Assembly (NCBI GenBank): GCA_031273665.1
Contig: JAISRK010000049.1
Span: forward strand, 1 to 7,749
Length of the DNA stretch: 7,749 bases
Direction: 5' to 3'
From: Holosporales bacterium
GTDB taxonomy: Bacteria > Pseudomonadota > Alphaproteobacteria > UBA3830 > JAIRMZ01
Below, piece by piece: positions 6,945 to 7,749 of this stretch (position 1 is the stretch's first letter; the number at the start of each line of letters is the position of its first letter). The position numbers were made by a program, and so were the translations under genes. The notes below the pieces were generated by a model. It made no database searches, was not told where the DNA came from, and saw only the letters and a program-made list of their open reading frames with translations.

Positions 6945-7565
6945 TTACTCTAACGTACAGCGCGCTTGAAAAGCGGTATGGATGGTTCCCTCATCAAGGT
7001 AATCAACTTCTCCTCCGACAGGCATACCACGCGCCAGTACCGAAACGCGGACACGCAAAGAGGCAAGTTGTGTTTTGATATAATGAATCGTCGTTTGGCC
7101 TTCCAGCGTGGCACCTAAAGCGAGAATTACTTCTTCAATGCCCATCGAGCACCTCGTTATCAACTTGTCCAAATGCAGTTCCTCTGGCCCAATGCCGTCT
7201 AGTGCTGAGAGCACACCACCAAGGACATAATACTGGCCACTAAAGCATCGTGCGCGTTCGATAGCCCATAAATCCGCCATATCTTCAACAACGCATAAAC
7301 GCGTTCTGTCTCTCTTCTCGTCTTGGCATAAAGCGCATGCATCTTTTTCGGTCGTAAAGGCTCCACATTTTGGGCAAGTATGTACTGTATCGATCACGCG
7401 CATTAACGCGGCCTGAAGGGGTATTAACTCCCGTTCCTTTCTTTTAAGAAGATGCAAGGCAATGCGCTGCGCCGAACGTGGGCCGAGCCCCGGCAACCGA
7501 GAAATGCGCTGAATAAGAGCCTCTAAATCGTCCACAACTGCACCAGTCTTAAAAAGAAAATTCAT
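6945..7565 (-). CDS. recR: Recombination mediator protein RecR
   Basis: RecR, with RecO and RecF, helps load RecA onto SSB-coated gaps during recombinational repair. From the ATG at 7565 it has 206 residues, close to the usual 200. In order: a helix-hairpin-helix region (LIQRISRLPGLGPRSAQRIA, about 17-36); a four-Cys zinc site (CPKC at 64-67, CALC at 77-80); a Toprim domain from LCVVEDMADLWAIE (about 90) through VLGGVLSALDGIGPEE and EVILALGATLEGQTT; and the C-terminal Walker-B-like GMPVGGEVDYLDEGT (180-194). All family motifs are present. The frame also allows an ATG at 7670 (241 residues), and stays open to the window edge. I prefer 7565 because family homology starts there, but a GGAG 12 bases upstream is the only ribosome-binding hint. 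In most bacteria dnaX and ybaB lie just upstream. Confidence 0.94.
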   Translation of the reverse strand: MNFLFKTGAVVDDLEALIQRISRLPGLGPRSAQRIALHLLKRKERELIPLQAALMRVIDTVHTCPKCGAFTTEKDACALCQDEKRDRTRLCVVEDMADLWAIERARCFSGQYYVLGGVLSALDGIGPEELHLDKLITRCSMGIEEVILALGATLEGQTTIHYIKTQLASLRVRVSVLARGMPVGGEVDYLDEGTIHTAFQARCTLE

Positions 7566-7749
7566 GCCATACGACGGCTCCAATTGTGCCACAATGGCTT
7601 GCATTTCTCGAGAGATTATCGCATTATCTTTTCCTCTCGCGCCGCCAAACGCTGCCACGATCGCATTCATGACAGAAGCGTTTGCCTTATGCCGATATCG
7701 CGTAACGTCTTGAGGAGGCCTCTCTTGCTCACGTGCGGCCCTTCTCCAT
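7566..7749 (-). pseudogene. Stretch in frame with recR resembling the C-terminus of YbaB/EbfC
   Basis: This region precedes recR and reads without a stop in the recR frame up to the window edge. The 35 residues from the ATG at 7670, plus the first few of RecR, resemble the end of the nucleoid-associated protein YbaB/EbfC without gaps: IVAAFGGARGK against the family's VAAFNDAxxK, then EM, then a GMxxxF ending. Upstream of 7670 the recR frame no longer looks like YbaB. Another minus-strand frame (LRDIGIRQTLLS, ending at a TGA at 7667-7669 that overlaps the 7670 ATG) could carry the preceding strand, which would imply a frameshift or deletion. A C-terminal tail of DnaX (VxxAFPGAR-like) is an alternative reading. 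I judged this by eye from memory of the family. Confidence 0.35.

Overview
The window reads as chromosomal DNA of an alphaproteobacterium with moderate GC. Three things point there: fabH followed directly by an IHF-alpha-like gene (the alphaproteobacterial plsX-fabH-ihfA order), a class I (archaeal-type) lysyl-tRNA synthetase, and a RecR whose N-terminal extension resembles the end of YbaB, its usual upstream neighbour. Fairly long gaps, possible coding remnants and an unrecognised exported protein would suit a host-associated lineage such as Holosporales, but that placement is inference.

Layout: 1-440 (+) is the 3' end of fabH; 448-753 (+) is an ihfA-like gene, probably co-transcribed with it. 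A SulP-family transporter with a C-terminal STAS domain occupies 942-2690 (-) and starts with TTG. A 440-base gap follows, with short protein-like stretches on the minus strand but no convincing gene. An Smr-domain protein (3131-3640, -) is divergent from lysS (3857-5416, +). lysS is followed by a good two-part hairpin with a T run, a likely terminator. At 5671-6609 (+) lies a 312-residue exported protein with no recognised family; its two halves look like diverged copies of one helical unit. A 335-base gap without a clear gene precedes recR (6945-7565, -), whose reading frame stays open to the window edge.

The genes serve separate housekeeping jobs: fatty-acid initiation (FabH), DNA bending (IHF), anion import (SulP), lysine charging (LysRS) and recombination repair (RecR); Smr is a likely nucleic-acid nuclease. 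Apart from fabH-ihfA there is no sign that they form one system, and I see no CRISPR array, insertion sequence, prophage, tRNA or defence cassette. The points most worth a second look are the duplicated exported protein and the YbaB-like stretch in frame with recR.
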